Positions 1 through 11,223 of a stretch of 64,000 bases of DNA are shown one piece after another. Within the stretch, counting starts at the first letter, position 1. The number at the start of each line of letters is the position of its first letter. Source of the DNA: Chrysomallon squamiferum (Eukaryota > Mollusca > Gastropoda > Neomphalida > Peltospiridae); NCBI GenBank assembly GCA_012295275.1, contig CM022677.1:599184-663183 (forward strand). Direction: 5' to 3'. The notes beneath the pieces were generated by a model that saw only the letters and a list, made by a program, of their open reading frames with translations, was not told the origin of the DNA and did no database searches. Position numbers and translations under genes: made by a program.

Positions 1-224
1 AGAGGATGGACTGTAATTAAGATTAAAAAAGAACAAATCACAACATAATGAACGTTTCTAATATTATGTAAAATGTTTCAATTTGACGAAATGTCTAATT
101 TTGAACTGTTGCCATTATCTTTGAATTCAGCTTACGTTAACACGTCACACAGCAAACTGCCTAAATAACAAGTTGGTATTTGCTTCATTAATTAAACTTT
201 TACCTGTCTGTGTATCAATTTCAG

Positions 225-355
225 GTGCTGATTTATACAGGTATTTGGAAGACGCGCCAGAGCGTGTTGTTGTCATCATCAGCGCTGACCTCGCACACAC
301 GCATCTCAGCACTGACCCATACGGCTACTCCAACGCATCAGAGCCATTCGACCAT
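225..355 (+). CDS. Dioxygenase-like gene, isolated exon 3 (copy 1)
   Basis: This is exon 3 of the LigB-like dioxygenase gene, bounded by acceptor TTTCAG at 219-224 and donor GTAAGT at 356. It is 131 nt, entering in phase 1 and leaving in phase 0, and encodes 43 full codons starting ADLYRYLEDAPERVVVIISA. It contains the DLAHTH motif, which holds the presumed catalytic His of class III extradiol dioxygenases, and ends PFDH. The upstream exons would lie to the left of the window. Instead of exon 4, element T begins about 120 bp downstream (479), and the next exon downstream is a second exon 3 at 7075. A transcript could skip to exon 4 at 7559, but nothing here shows that it does. Bases 1-224 are the end of intron 2, repeated at 6830-7074. 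Confidence 0.75.
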
Positions 356-1280
356 GTAAGTACAACCAGTCAGTCGTGCTTGAACCTTTTAAAAACACTT
401 TAAAATTTCACCACAACAACAGTATCAAAGCAGATATGTTTTGTAATAGCACCTGAGTACATTTTTATATTTACGATTATTTAAGGTTTTAATCTGTCCT
501 CCGTGCAGATTCTTATTTTGTCTTGGTTCCCTTTATAACCTTTATAAAGTTTTATGAAAATGTTTGGACGCATTCATTTGTTATGATTGCCTCGTGAAAT
601 ATGGTATTTTGGTCATTTCGATGTTCGATCGCCATCGTGACACTTTTACGGAATTTTCAACATGCTACAGTAACTAAAACCGGTTATGTGACACGAATGA
701 AAAGTAGCTGGACATAATAATTAGTTTTTTTTTATCTAATTGTCTTTGAAATTTTGTCAAGCAGCTGCAAGCATGCTAACTAGTAACTCTAATCTTTACC
801 TCGTCAAGCATGGTTATTTCGACGTTAGATCGCCGAAGTGAAAGTGTCATGGCAGAACAAACTTCCTGTGTAAGGACTTACGTTTGAGAATGGATTATGC
901 TGACTTATTCTTCTTAAATTATCTTACATAAGAATGTTGGACAAATATGTTCCTAACAATATATTGGTATTTTCATCCATAATTGTCTCAATTCTCAAGA
1001 TGTTTTAGGATTTAAAAATCATAAAATTGACCAAACAATAATAATTTCTAAATACCAAATCAAATAAGCACTTGCTATTGTATTCTGTGTGGATTTAATT
1101 TGTACTGGTCATTCAAATTTTGCATTTCTCTTCATATATATATTTTTTTTCAGTGTTTGGTTTGACCCACAGTTGCCATTTCATTTTGGTAATATTGTCT
1201 TTCATAATTTCAACTATTTTTTAAACTTACTTCAGTTGTCTTCTCAGCTCTTTTTTTTTTTTTCAGTGAATAACCAAAAG

Positions 1281-3985
1281 ATGCCTTTGAGTAACAAGAG
1301 ACAGTGCCTAATTAGATGTAACCAACCGAGCTTAGGTAGACAGCATCTGCAAGAACAGTATTCCACAGTTCCTGCAACAGATGAGTTTTTGAAAGGACAC
1401 GTGCTTTATATTTACACTAGCTGTGGTAACAGTCGAACAACAACAGTTAGTGAATTATGTAGTCATTTTTCACTAACTCCTAACCCTGTGTTGAGACTTT
1501 CTGATGAAGTGAAGAAAGTTGTGTACCAGTTCGATAAGTTTCGAAATCTGGCTTATGCTGTACAATTTACCAAATTTATGTGTTTATGTGAAGAAATTTT
1601 TTTATTGACGGAAAGCTGTAATCTTGAGGATGTACCCGGAAAACAAGATGAGCCCCAACCTGGACCGAGTTGCAACCCACAATACGTTACTGCTTCCCCA
1701 GAACCACACAATCTATTGGATAGCAGTTCATACTGGGGAGAAGATTGAGAGGAACCTGCCATTCCAATATTGACAAAACCACCCATGAAAACCAGGCAAA
1801 CAAAAACTGAGGAACAGATAGCAAAATTTCAAGAACAAAGTACCGTTTCAAAGGTGATCATGCATGAGGCAAAATCTGCTCTGTCGAACTTTTAAAAAAA
1901 CCACGAACAACTGAAAAAGTACCACAGCGAAAAAAAGAATAAAACTGAATCAGAAACTCTGCTCTCTGCCAAAAACGAAATTTCTGAACTTAAAATAAAA
2001 CTTGAAATAAAACAAAAGGAGATAATTGATCTCCAGAGAGATAAAATCCTGCTTGAAGAAAAGCTTCATGAGTCAGTTAGTAAACTAAAATTGACAAAGT
2101 ATAATGGAAAGGTCTATTCTGCAGACCTAAGAATGATGGTATTTGATGCCATTGTTAATCAGGTGCCAACCAGCAATATCCCTGTTCTTCTTCAGAAGTT
2201 TTTTTGGCGGTGTGGTGTTCAACTGAAGGACATCCCACACAGAACCACTACTGAGGCAATGACAAGGGAACTTGGAGTAATAACGGAATTACAGGCAGCT
2301 GAAGCTGTAATTGAGAATAAAAGCTGCACACTTGGGTTTGATGCCACAACACAGGAGGCACACATGTGAAAGTGTCCACATTGCCACACAGAGAACTGTT
2401 ATGTTGCTGCAGTTGATGAACTGGCTGGTGGGACTGCTGATGATTACCACGAGCACATATCTGACTCCATTAAGAACTTACTAGAACATACTCAAACTTT
2501 CATGAGGATGATTATCAAACTGCAAGAACAAAAATAATTTCTAATATTTGCAATACCCTTACTGATCGATGCCCTGCAAATCATGCTGCAATTCAGCTTC
2601 TGAATGAAACGTGGAGCAAAACACTCAATGAATTAAATTGCCATTTGCATCAAATGGACTCAATTGCAACAAAAAACTCGTGCTGCTCTAAAGGTATGTG
2701 AAGCAGAAATCAGAATAGAAAAGAAACTTAAAGGGACAGACTGTTTGGCTGGAAACATAGTCAATGAGGAACAAAATGAGGTTTATGGATAGCAAGGGTG
2801 ATCCTCGTGGTTTCATCATTTTTCTGGACCACGAAAACTTGGCACGTGGGATCTTACCCAGATACAGAGGTAACCGCCTACATATCCTTTTTCATATATG
2901 TGGCGTTTTCACTCGCTTCCATAATTTATTCACGAGTTTTCTGCAGAAGGGTGTATCTTGTGGTGGTTTACGGCATAGCATCCTAGCAGACTTTGTGTCT
3001 GTTCCTGCACAAGTGGAAATGCAGGTGCTTGGACGTATTGGGAAACTGCTCAGTGGACCTTGGATGACCAAGTTCTACCAATCAGCAGTTGCCCCAGAAC
3101 AAGAAAACCACATTCAGGGCATTGAGCTTGTCAAGCAAGTTATTGCCAAACTGAAAGTCATGCACAGTCCCCTGAAGACACTCTGTCATGCAAGATAGAT
3201 TTTTTTTGGACATATACTTTTGCAAGAACCAACTCTGGAGATGCTCCAAGCAGCACCTAAAGACATCTCCCTGTTTGCGAACATGGTGAAGAGTTGTTTG
3301 TATGCAACAGTTGTCGTCCCTGAGCGGCAGTACAACAGATACTTTCACTGAGAGACTGAGGGATGAGACAAGGTCGGCCAGATGTCACAACATTGATGCA
3401 GAAGAGATCATGGGGATGTTTAGTTCCTTACAGAAGAAATCCCCAAATGCTACTCTCTGCTACATCTCATGTAAAATGAGGGCCATCAAAAACAGGACAG
3501 TGGATTATCTTGATGCCCTAGACACGGAGACAAGAGATCGTATTATTAAAACGGCGATCCACATGGGCCAACAACACAGACAGGACAGGCGTACCAAGAA
3601 GAATCTGAGGAAAGAACAAAACAGGAGACAAGTACAGAAGCTGCAGGCAAAGGAGACCACAGAGAGGAACAGATTGGAGAGAAGATTGAAAAGTGTAGAC
3701 ATCGACAGACTCTCTGTTGAATTCTCGGATCTCTCAGAGTATAAATTGGAAAAGGTAAGTGAACTTTTATCAGGGAATTCAGTGGGTAGCATGATTTGCC
3801 ATACGTGGATTGATGATGGAGAAAGAGCAATATACAATGGAAAGATAGAGAAGATTACATGCAAAGGTAAGAAATATGTTGTAGCCTACTGGGGAGCAAA
3901 TGAATCATGTGCAGATGCAGTAGACCACTGTATGAACATCCATGCTCTAGCTGCAGATCTCATTGAGGATGATCTAACTATATAA
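1281..3985 (+). pseudogene. Element T transposase-like gene, broken copy A
   Basis: The reading frame starts MPLSNKRQ at 1281, just after an acceptor-like TTTTTTTCAG, so a 5' untranslated exon is likely. The order is a short N-terminal domain, a Lys/Glu-rich coiled coil (about 1795-2090), then a core with FDAIVNQVP, GFDATTQE (about 2335), GGTADDYHEH (about 2425), a TDR...NHAA stretch and LNCHLH. A C-terminal stretch has the pattern W-x-D-D...Y-x-G-K-I...Y-V-V-A-Y-W, resembling a small Tudor/SH3-like barrel. Conserved Asp and His residues in this spacing suggest an RNase-H-fold (DDE-type) transposase, but I cannot name the superfamily. It is dead: in-frame stops TGA at 1746 and TAA at 1893, a 1-bp loss near 2355, and later pieces in the other two frames (2764-3198 and 3302-3985). 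AATAAA follows at about 4061. Confidence 0.6.
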
Positions 3986-4124
3986 TATTTAATTTTGAAT
4001 TCTAGTAGATTTTATGTACAGTTAGAAAGGTCAATTTATCGAATATTTCAAATATCATTTTTAATAAAATATTGTATATACATGTGTGCTTGCGTTTTAA
4101 TTTTAAAATGTGCTAGAAAGATCT

Positions 4125-5560
4125 GGCGCTGTTGAAAATGATTATATTTCTATGTTTTTTTTATATTTTTAATAACTTATTGGTTGAATGTTTTTCCTTC
4201 TGGAATGTTCTTATTTTCAGCGAGTACATTATAGTACGTTTTCTACCCAACCGAAATTGCCGTATGTACAACTAGAATGGTGTGTCGCTTTTAATATGTT
4301 TTTTCTGTTTTTAATAACTTGTTTGCTGTATGTTTTTCTTGAATGTTCTTATTTTCAGCGTGTACATTATAGCACGTGCTTAGCGAAATCGCCGTTAATT
4401 TACGTTTTCTACAGACCGAAATCACGTTGATTTTATTTACAATCGCCGTAAATTGTTTCCTACCTAGTCATGTGCAACTACAAATAACTGGTGCTATTTG
4501 AAATGATTATATTTCTATAATCTATGTTGATTATATTTTTAATAGCTTGTAGGATGCATGTTTTGTTGGATGTTGTGACTTTTACTAAATATAATATGTA
4601 TTCGTTCTGAAATAAACGAATTAATATTGTTTTGCCGATTACTAGCATTTGATGTTAAACTGTAATCCTCTGCAATACATAAACTCGTATAATCCTTGGA
4701 GTCGACTCCAGAAAGGTGTTGCCGGTCTTAATTAGGAACAATACAATGTGTATGTAATCATGACAATTAAAGACACAGATATGGTAACTGTCATTTGAAG
4801 CAGACAAAGAATTTTCTTGGCTTTGTGTTTGTACTTCCTGTGCTTTGACAGCAAACAAAAGATACCTATCAGTGTATCATGTGACCATCGCTGATGTTTT
4901 CTCTGATAGAGCAAATCAACACTTCATGCAAAAACAGCCTAAGTTTTATCAATTTATGGTTTTATGATTAAAAAAATAGTGATAACATTCTATCACTATC
5001 TCTGGTACATAGATTCATGTTGTTTATATTTTAATAACCTGTTGGCTGTATCATTGTATGTTTTTCTTCAATGTTCCTATTTTTAGCTTATTCATTGTAG
5101 CACGTGCATAGCGAGATCGCCGTGCATTGTTTCCTACCTAGTCAAGTCACCGAAGACTTTATGTGCAACTACAAATAACTGGTGCTATTTTAAATGATTA
5201 TATTTCTATAATCTGTGTTGATTATATTTTTAATAACTTGTATAATGCATGTTGTATTATATGTTATGACTTTTACTGAATATAATTATAATATGTATAC
5301 GTTCTGAAATAAACAAATTAATGTTTATCTATAATCCTCTGCAATACATAAACTCCTGTGATTTGACAGCAAACAAAAGATACCTATCAATGTATCACGT
5401 GACCATCGCTGATGTTTTCTCTGATGGAGCAAATCAAAATTTGAAGCAAAAATAGCCTAAAAACTTAAAACTTATCAGAATCAGTTTAAGATTTATCAGT
5501 TTATGATTTATCAAGATTTATCAGTTTATTTATCAGTTTATGGTTTTACGATAAAAAAAA
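4125..5560 (+). repeat. Element T 3' region, diverged tandem units
   Basis: Units of roughly 120-190 bp recur, each with a GATTATATTTCTAT block, a TTTTTAATAACTTG block and TTCTTATTTTCAGCG(A/T)GTACATTATAG (about 4135, 4290, 4495, 5010 and 5200). Near 5480-5545 are a few copies of a 15-bp unit based on AAACTGATAAATCAT (reverse sense here). The same region is present in copies B and C on the minus strand with different unit numbers. Short open frames here (for example 4188-4430) come from repeats and are not genes. Confidence 0.6.
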
Positions 5561-5870
5561 AATTAAAAAAAAGTTGTACGTTTTTATTTAATATTCTATG
5601 AATACCTCTGGTACTTAGATTCACAGAATACATTCATTGTACTGTTCTGTAGTACAGTTTGTTATGTTTATGATTTTTAATTCGCCATTTATCGCAAGAA
5701 TTTTAAAAGCAAAACACGAAGTTAGTTTATTTCTGATCGTATTCATATTGTAATGTATATACTTTAGAAATCCGAACACAGGAGAAAACTATGCATCCCA
5801 AAAGTTATTAAAAATATAAACATAATTTCTATCATTTTAAATAGCAGCAGATCTTTTATATGTTTGTTAC

Positions 5871-5872
5871 TT

Positions 5873-5904
<32 letters not shown>

Positions 5905-5913
5905 TTTTTTTTT
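5871..5913. repeat. Poly-T tract near the right end of element T copy A
   Basis: A 43-base T run with one C. The matching A-run in copy B is at about 26431-26455. Confidence 0.85.
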
Positions 5914-6060
5914 GTTTTAAGGCAAGCAATATACATTTGTGGACATAACTTTTGTTATAAATTCATACGCCATTTGTACTGATAGCGACGACATGTACGT
6001 TGTTAGAAATATCGAACTTTGACCTTCCTGGGTGCTAAAAATAGCCTTGCTAAAAATAGT

Positions 6061-6680
6061 CGTGGTTAAGCAAAGGCGACGCCGCCTTCAGATGAGCGCT
6101 TCGTAGAGCGACACCGCTTTAGCTTTAGGGATGTTCACAAAGTTCGCTTACCCCCACCACGTTTAACACTCTCATACAAACTACTGATTTAACACATAAC
6201 AAAACAACATCACCATTTAAAAGAGCGCATATTAATCTGTATTTGAGTGCAATTGTTTTTCATGTTAAATTTTACAGAAGGGATTTGGGAGGGGCGGGAA
6301 ATGGACAAAATCGGCAAAAGGTTTACCACTTACGTTTGTTAGGCTGCTGGTATCTTAATTAATAACTTCTTTTAATTTTTACAAACATAATCGATAGCAG
6401 AGATTGGCATTGGTCTTCTCTGAAAATTTCATCAAGAAAGCTTGATTATTAACAAAGATAAAATGTTAAAATTATATTTTTTGGTCACAGAACTCTAATG
6501 ACTTATATATCCAAAAAGTTATTAAAAATTTAATACGAAAAAAATTGCTTTTCAGGGGTTTTAAAATTGCTTGCTACTTCCTTTTTCTTTTTACATATTC
6601 ACTTGATCTTTTTTCATTTTAAAGTGGTTTACAAGCTCTACCCAACTGTCTTATTTATTTTCAGATTAGTGGGGTTTGAA
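6061..6680. other. Unassigned segment between element T and duplicated intron 2
   Basis: No gene is seen. The first 110 bases are unusually GC- and CpG-rich for the window (GGCGACGCCGCC and AGCGCTTCGTAGAGCG) and look like the end of an unidentified repeat. The rest is AT-rich. Around 6690 the sequence becomes dioxygenase intron 2 again (ACTCAGACTAGTCACC), so this segment and element T together separate two copies of exon 3. Confidence 0.4.
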
Positions 6681-7074
6681 AAATTTATCCACATACCTAC
6701 AGATAGTAATTCCACTCAGACTAGTCACCATGACATACGGCACTACCTAAAATCCTATAAGTTAGCATCTCAGAAAACTTGTTTTGTAATGCCAAAATTA
6801 ACTGAGAATTTCTGTCAATATTATAAAGAGGATGGACTGTAATTAAGATTAAAAACGAACAAATCACAACATAATGAACGTTTGTAATATTATGTAAAAT
6901 GTTTCAATTTGACGAAAGTTGTACATTTTGAGTTTCACAAATGTCTAATTTTGAACTGTTGCCATTATCTTTGAATTCAGCTTACGTTAACACGTCACAC
7001 AGCAAACTGCCTAAATAACAAGTTGGTATTTGCTTCATTAATTAAACTTTTACCTGTCTGTGTATCAATTTCAG

Positions 7075-7774
7075 GTGCTGATTTATACAGGTATTTGGAA
7101 GACGCGCCAGAGCGTGTTGTTGTCATCATCAGCGCTGACCTCGCACACACGCATCTCAGCACTGACCCATACGGCTACTCCAACGCATCAGAGCCATTCG
7201 ACCATGTAAGTACAACCAGTCAGTCGTGCTTGAACCTTTTAAAAATACTTTAAAATTTCACCAGAACAACAGTATCAAAGCAGATATGTTTTGTAATAGC
7301 ACCTGAGCATATTTTTATATTTACGATTAGTAGGTGTTAAATAGACTTATTTATTTGTTTGAATTAATGAATGTAACTGACGTTTGGGAGGATTTCTAAA
7401 ACTATTTATGTTTAATGTTATGGGTAGGAAAGAACATGCTGCAACTGTTTTGTCTTCAGTGTTGAAAGACTTGTGTGATTAGTACATAACTGATCACAGT
7501 TTGTTTTTGTTTCATTAATACAGTTGTCACGATGGTTCTCATTATTTGAATATTTCAGGCTGTTGGTGAGTGGGCAGCGACTCTGGACGGCATGTTGCTG
7601 TTGAACAGAGCGGCTGGACTAGTCGATCGCGCGCTGTCGTATGGTTACACGAGTCTAGTCATGTTACATGGTCTGTTAGAAACTGCCGGGCTGTCGTCAT
7701 GGTTACCAAACGTTTTAGCAAACTATCACCCAAGTTACTACGGTATGATGGTAGCATCATTCGTTCAGAGATGA
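7075..7774 (+). CDS. Dioxygenase-like gene, exons 3 and 4 (copy 2, 3' half)
   Basis: Exon 3 is 7075-7205 and exon 4 is 7559-7774 (216 nt including TGA), joined in phase 0 across a 353-bp intron (GTAAGT...TTTCAG). The protein end carries the LigB-type motifs: DLAHTH and PYGYS in exon 3, then GEWAATLDGM, LHGLLE (a candidate metal-binding Glu) and HPSYYGMMVASF near the C-terminus. This is the uninterrupted form of intron 3, against which the element T insertions can be read. Exons 1 and 2 of this copy are not upstream; element T and a second exon 3 are. The start is a splice site, so this is a 3' half, not a full gene. Compared with the complete copy, exon 4 has SYGYTSL in place of SCGYTGL. Confidence 0.75.
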
Positions 7775-8504
7775 AAAGAAGAATGACAAAACATTTCATA
7801 TGGAAATGAAGAAAAATTAGACAACAACAACAACAACGACAGCAACAATAATAATTATGATAATTATGATGATGATGATGATAATGACGGTAATAATAAA
7901 TAATACCAAGAACAACAATGGATATTTAGCTGGGAAGCCGTTGTCTTTTTTTCGCTACAGACTTCAGTTCGATTTTACATGTGCAGTGATCACACTTCTG
8001 TACTTGTATACTTCTTTTAACACAACTTGCCTTTGATTTCGTCACTGACTGTGTCTGTAGACGTGTAGGCCTGTTCAGCTTTGATGCAGGCCTATCACAC
8101 TTACAGGTAACACAGTGTTTCGGATGCAGCGTTATCTCAACTTGTTATTACAGCTTCTTTAACGTTTCATGTACACGCCCTTTGCCCATAAAAATAACAA
8201 GAAAATAATGGTAATAATGATGCTGCAGCTTCTGCTGCTGCTGATGATGATGATAATGACAAAGAAATACATAAAGGAACAAAAAACAAAAACAACATCA
8301 ACAAAAAATTACCTATTGGGACAATTCAGAAAACCAACTCTTATAAATTAACAAGGCGATAATATAGATTTTTAATTCCTATCGATTATCATTATACAAA
8401 TAAATTACTATTTCCTTCAGATGTATTGTTGCTCTTTAAGGAAAAACACAGAAGGGCAGGTAACTCTAGAGTCATATGATTTAAGAAGGAAATAGAAAGT
8501 CGAG
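7775..8504 (+). other. Intergenic spacer between head-to-tail dioxygenase copies
   Basis: This 730-bp spacer runs from the exon 4 stop to the next exon 1 start. It holds imperfect trinucleotide repeats (ACA, GAT, AAT) and an AATAAA at about 7895 that could serve polyadenylation. A TATACAAATAAA string about 100 bp before the ATG is conserved before the other exon 1 copies and may be a promoter element, but it is only a weak candidate. A splice-like TTCCTTCAG at about 8411-8419 could mark a non-coding 5' exon. The same spacer occurs at 12259-13194, 25116-25981 and, enlarged, 56563-60006. Confidence 0.5.
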
Positions 8505-9484
8505 ATGTGTTTTGCAATTGTGATTGTGTTTTTCACGTCACTTGATTTATCTTTCTCCAAACTACTGGCCGGGTTCGTTCTGCCGCACGGCGGAATTGCT
8601 CTGGATCCGAAACATTTCAATACAACCAACCACACAGCAAAACAAGAAGCGTGGAAAATTCACGAAGCCTGCAAAACTGTCGATCAGACGATTCTGTCTT
8701 TATCGCCCGATATACTTTTTCTGAGCACGCCCCATGGTATTTCTGACTTAAATAACTTTGTGTTCTATTTAAATCCCACAGGAGAAGGCTTTGCAGATAC
8801 TGATAATTGCAACTGTCCTCCTTGTTGTTATAAAGTAACCGCTAATCTTTCTAGCCAACTTTCGGAAGACATCGTAAATAAATTTGGCTCTGCTCGGAAT
8901 ATTTCGGGATTAAGCGGTTATGGTCCACTCGGTAAAAGCGATGAAGCATTTCCATTGAGGTGAGAAATTTCATGCATGTAAAAATGAGCATAAACACTTC
9001 TTTTTTAAATTAGCATAGACTAATAATGCTGACAGCAAGAAAACATTATCCTATAAAAACATAGTTATTGATAAACCAATTTCTGTTTTCGTTTAATGCA
9101 AATTTTCACAAAAGACTGAGGACCCACAATATGCCGTTTTCGAAACGTACAGTACATAAAAAAGATATATTTATTTCCAATCCTATTTATAATATATTAT
9201 ATAGAAATGTTTCTATATATTTTATCCCCAAACTGACATTATTAATAAATACTCTTGTAAAGTAGAGTCATACATTATTTTCTTTTTTAAAATTTCGTTT
9301 TCTTGTATTCATTTTGTTACATATTTATTTATTTATTTATTTATTTGGCACATATTAAGATGGGGTGAAGTGATCCCAGGTCATTTGATACCAGATCTGG
9401 AAAACACAAAAGTTGTAATTCTCTCGCAGCCCAGCAGACGATATACACATGATGTTGTCATGATACCAGAACTTCTCCATTTAG
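8505..9484 (+). CDS. Dioxygenase-like gene, exons 1 and 2 (copy 3, 5' half)
   Basis: Exon 1 is 8505-8959 and exon 2 is 9360-9484, separated by a 400-bp intron (donor GTGAGA, acceptor ATTAAG). Phases match: AG from exon 1 plus A from exon 2 make one Arg codon. The protein starts MCFAIVIVFFTSLDL, a hydrophobic stretch like a signal peptide, directly followed by FVLPHGGIALDP (His28) and SPDILFLSTPHGISD (His77), the first two expected metal-ligand positions of LigB enzymes. Exon 2 encodes WGEVIP...ILSQPSRRYTHD. The start is the only ATG that gives the hydrophobic leader and is kept in all copies. Intron 2 follows but breaks off at 11224 before any exon 3, so on this contig the gene is a 5' half. 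A 65-codon frame inside intron 1 (9068-9265) is not coding. Confidence 0.78.
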
Positions 9485-11223
9485 GTATTTCACTGTTTGT
9501 CTGTATGTGTGTAAAAATTACATACGATTTGTAAACATTAGTTTATTGGTTACGTAAAATGCCCTCGTCGCAGATTTGAGCTTCCTTTTAATAAATTTTT
9601 TTTTGACTTTATCAATATTTTAGAACACCAAATGGATTATCGAAACGAGTTAAATCGAACAAAGAAACAACAACACAGACAATACATAATAATAAGGAAC
9701 AAATTAAAATAAATATATAAATAAAAATAAAAATAAAAATCTGGAATGACATCATTTTACAGGAAGATGTTATTAGAATGTATTTTCTTGAAGAGATAAA
9801 GTAGATGTTATTAATAATAAAAAGTATTTATGTGCTGGCATGTCTTTACGGACGAGTATGGTAAGCAATTGTCTATTCTTGTTTTGATAGGGTGTAATGT
9901 TCAATTAACCTGTGTCAATAACATTTATTGTAGGTTTTTAATGTCCTCCGTGCAGATTCTTATTTTGTCTTGGTTCCCTTTATAACCTTAGTCGTATCAT
10001 TAATCAAAATTACTGAAACGTGTGTTTTATGATTGTATAATGTATTATTATCAAGTCACCTGTATATCATAATTAAATAATTAATGTAAACCTTAACTTG
10101 TATAGTGGATAGGTAGACTTACTGATTTATATAGTTTGCTGTCATTTTAGCGTTTATATTCCTTGTTAGGTGGCCATTAAAGCACCTTGTTACCCTACAC
10201 TGAGCCTTAATAAAACATCCAATGTGTTTAAAGGTGTGAGCCCCGTGACAGTCGTCTCTTTATAACACTCCACAGTGAACCATCATAACACATTTGTGAA
10301 CAGCAGTATTTAAACATACTCTAATTAATACGCATTGGAAAATTACCCGATTTATACCATCAGCCAGTTTCATTCATCTGCAGTCATAAAGCAAACCAGT
10401 TTTCATTTTGTGTCGTATTTCATCAGTAAAGTTTTTATTTTCTATGTAGCTATATTTAAAAAAAACTGAAATAAAAAAAACTTTCACTGCTATTCAGCTT
10501 GGTACGGTGTGACAACTTCATTAGTGCCTCTTTGCCAGACTTGTTTTTAATTGTAATTTTGTTTTCTTTGAAGTGAATTATAGAATATTAACTAAATCTT
10601 TATTTTTATATGCCCCTTAAAGCAGAATGTCTGCTACATTTTATCTTAAATATCTTATTATATTACCATAATATTTATTTAGTTATGTTGTATAATCATG
10701 TTTATAATTTATATTTTTACAGTCCTTAACTCTTTACGTGATTAATGACAGAAAATAGGGTTAAATACACAAAAACTAAATAGCAGAGCCTAAATCTATT
10801 ACTGTTGAATTTTTCATAGTGTTATTCTATTACATTTATAAAAACAAAGATAACGTATTTTAATAATTAAAATATTATTTAGAAAGATCAAGTAACCAAC
10901 TGGGCTGAATTAGTTTTGTATTATTTGTCAACGCTATTTGCTTTGATAACGTATCGTCGAATCGTGCGATTTAACTATGTAACCATATATTACCCTTGAG
11001 GGTTAATTTGTGTAAACAGCATATACATATATATATATATAAAAACAATTATCCATACTGAATTCGTGTTTGTGGTATTGTTCTCTTGTGGATACAGAAT
11101 AGTCATTTAATAGTTAAGCTGTCTGAGATAATTAACACCATGTCACGTAACGCTATTATAGTCTGCTGCCCTTTCAGGTACTAATACCACTCAGACTAGT
11201 CACATGACATATGCACTACCTTC
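9485..11223 (+). other. Intron 2 of the dioxygenase gene (copy 3), internally deleted
   Basis: AT-rich intron sequence colinear with 24127-22703 and 14700-13895 on the minus strand and with 60976-61985. It contains a 150-bp piece (about 9838-9990) that matches the 5' end of element T. At about 10785 it jumps from the middle of intron 2 (AGCAGAGCCTA) to its 3' part (AAATCTATTACTG), skipping several hundred bases including the 12-bp site where the 7.9 kb element sits in the complete gene. It ends after GACATATGCACTACC at about 11223, where homology stops. Confidence 0.55.

Larger units (their letters stand above)
479..6060 (+). mobile_element. Element T copy A, inserted in dioxygenase intron 3
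   Basis: The left border is seen by comparison. The intron reads TTTACGATTA in both the filled copy (469-478) and the uninterrupted copy near 7329; after that the two differ. The first about 50 bases (TCCTCCGTGCAGATTC and on) recur at the start of copies B and C. Copy A has roughly 210-bp subterminal repeats (about 600-1000), a broken transposase-like gene (1281-3985), an AATAAA at about 4061, a repetitive 3' region (4125-5560) and a poly-T run (5871-5913). The right end, around AAATATCGAACTTTGA at about 6010, is shared with the other two copies; A and C share about 40 bases more. No terminal inverted repeat or target duplication was found. Confidence 0.6.

Noticed and set aside
173-403. 76-codon frames around exon 3 (also 7023-7253, 13716-13946, 35362-35592)
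   Set aside because: They start at non-ATG codons in the intron and run past the splice sites. Only the 131-nt exon in the middle is coding.
3505-3864. 119-codon antisense frame (also 27874-28179)
   Set aside because: It is a reverse-strand shadow of the element T gene, which has the recognisable motifs on the other strand.
6567-6842. 91-codon frame ending QYYKEDGL
   Set aside because: The right part is intron 2 sequence repeated in all gene copies, where it is not open. The frame is accidental.
8524-8724. 66-codon frame overlapping exon 1 in another phase (also 20169-20390 and 60026-60226)
   Set aside because: It is a shadow of exon 1. The motif-bearing frame is the real one.
9068-9265. 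65-codon frame repeated at 60570-60767
   Set aside because: It lies inside intron 1 of the dioxygenase gene. Similarity between copies comes from gene duplication and the frame is not kept in the minus-strand copies.
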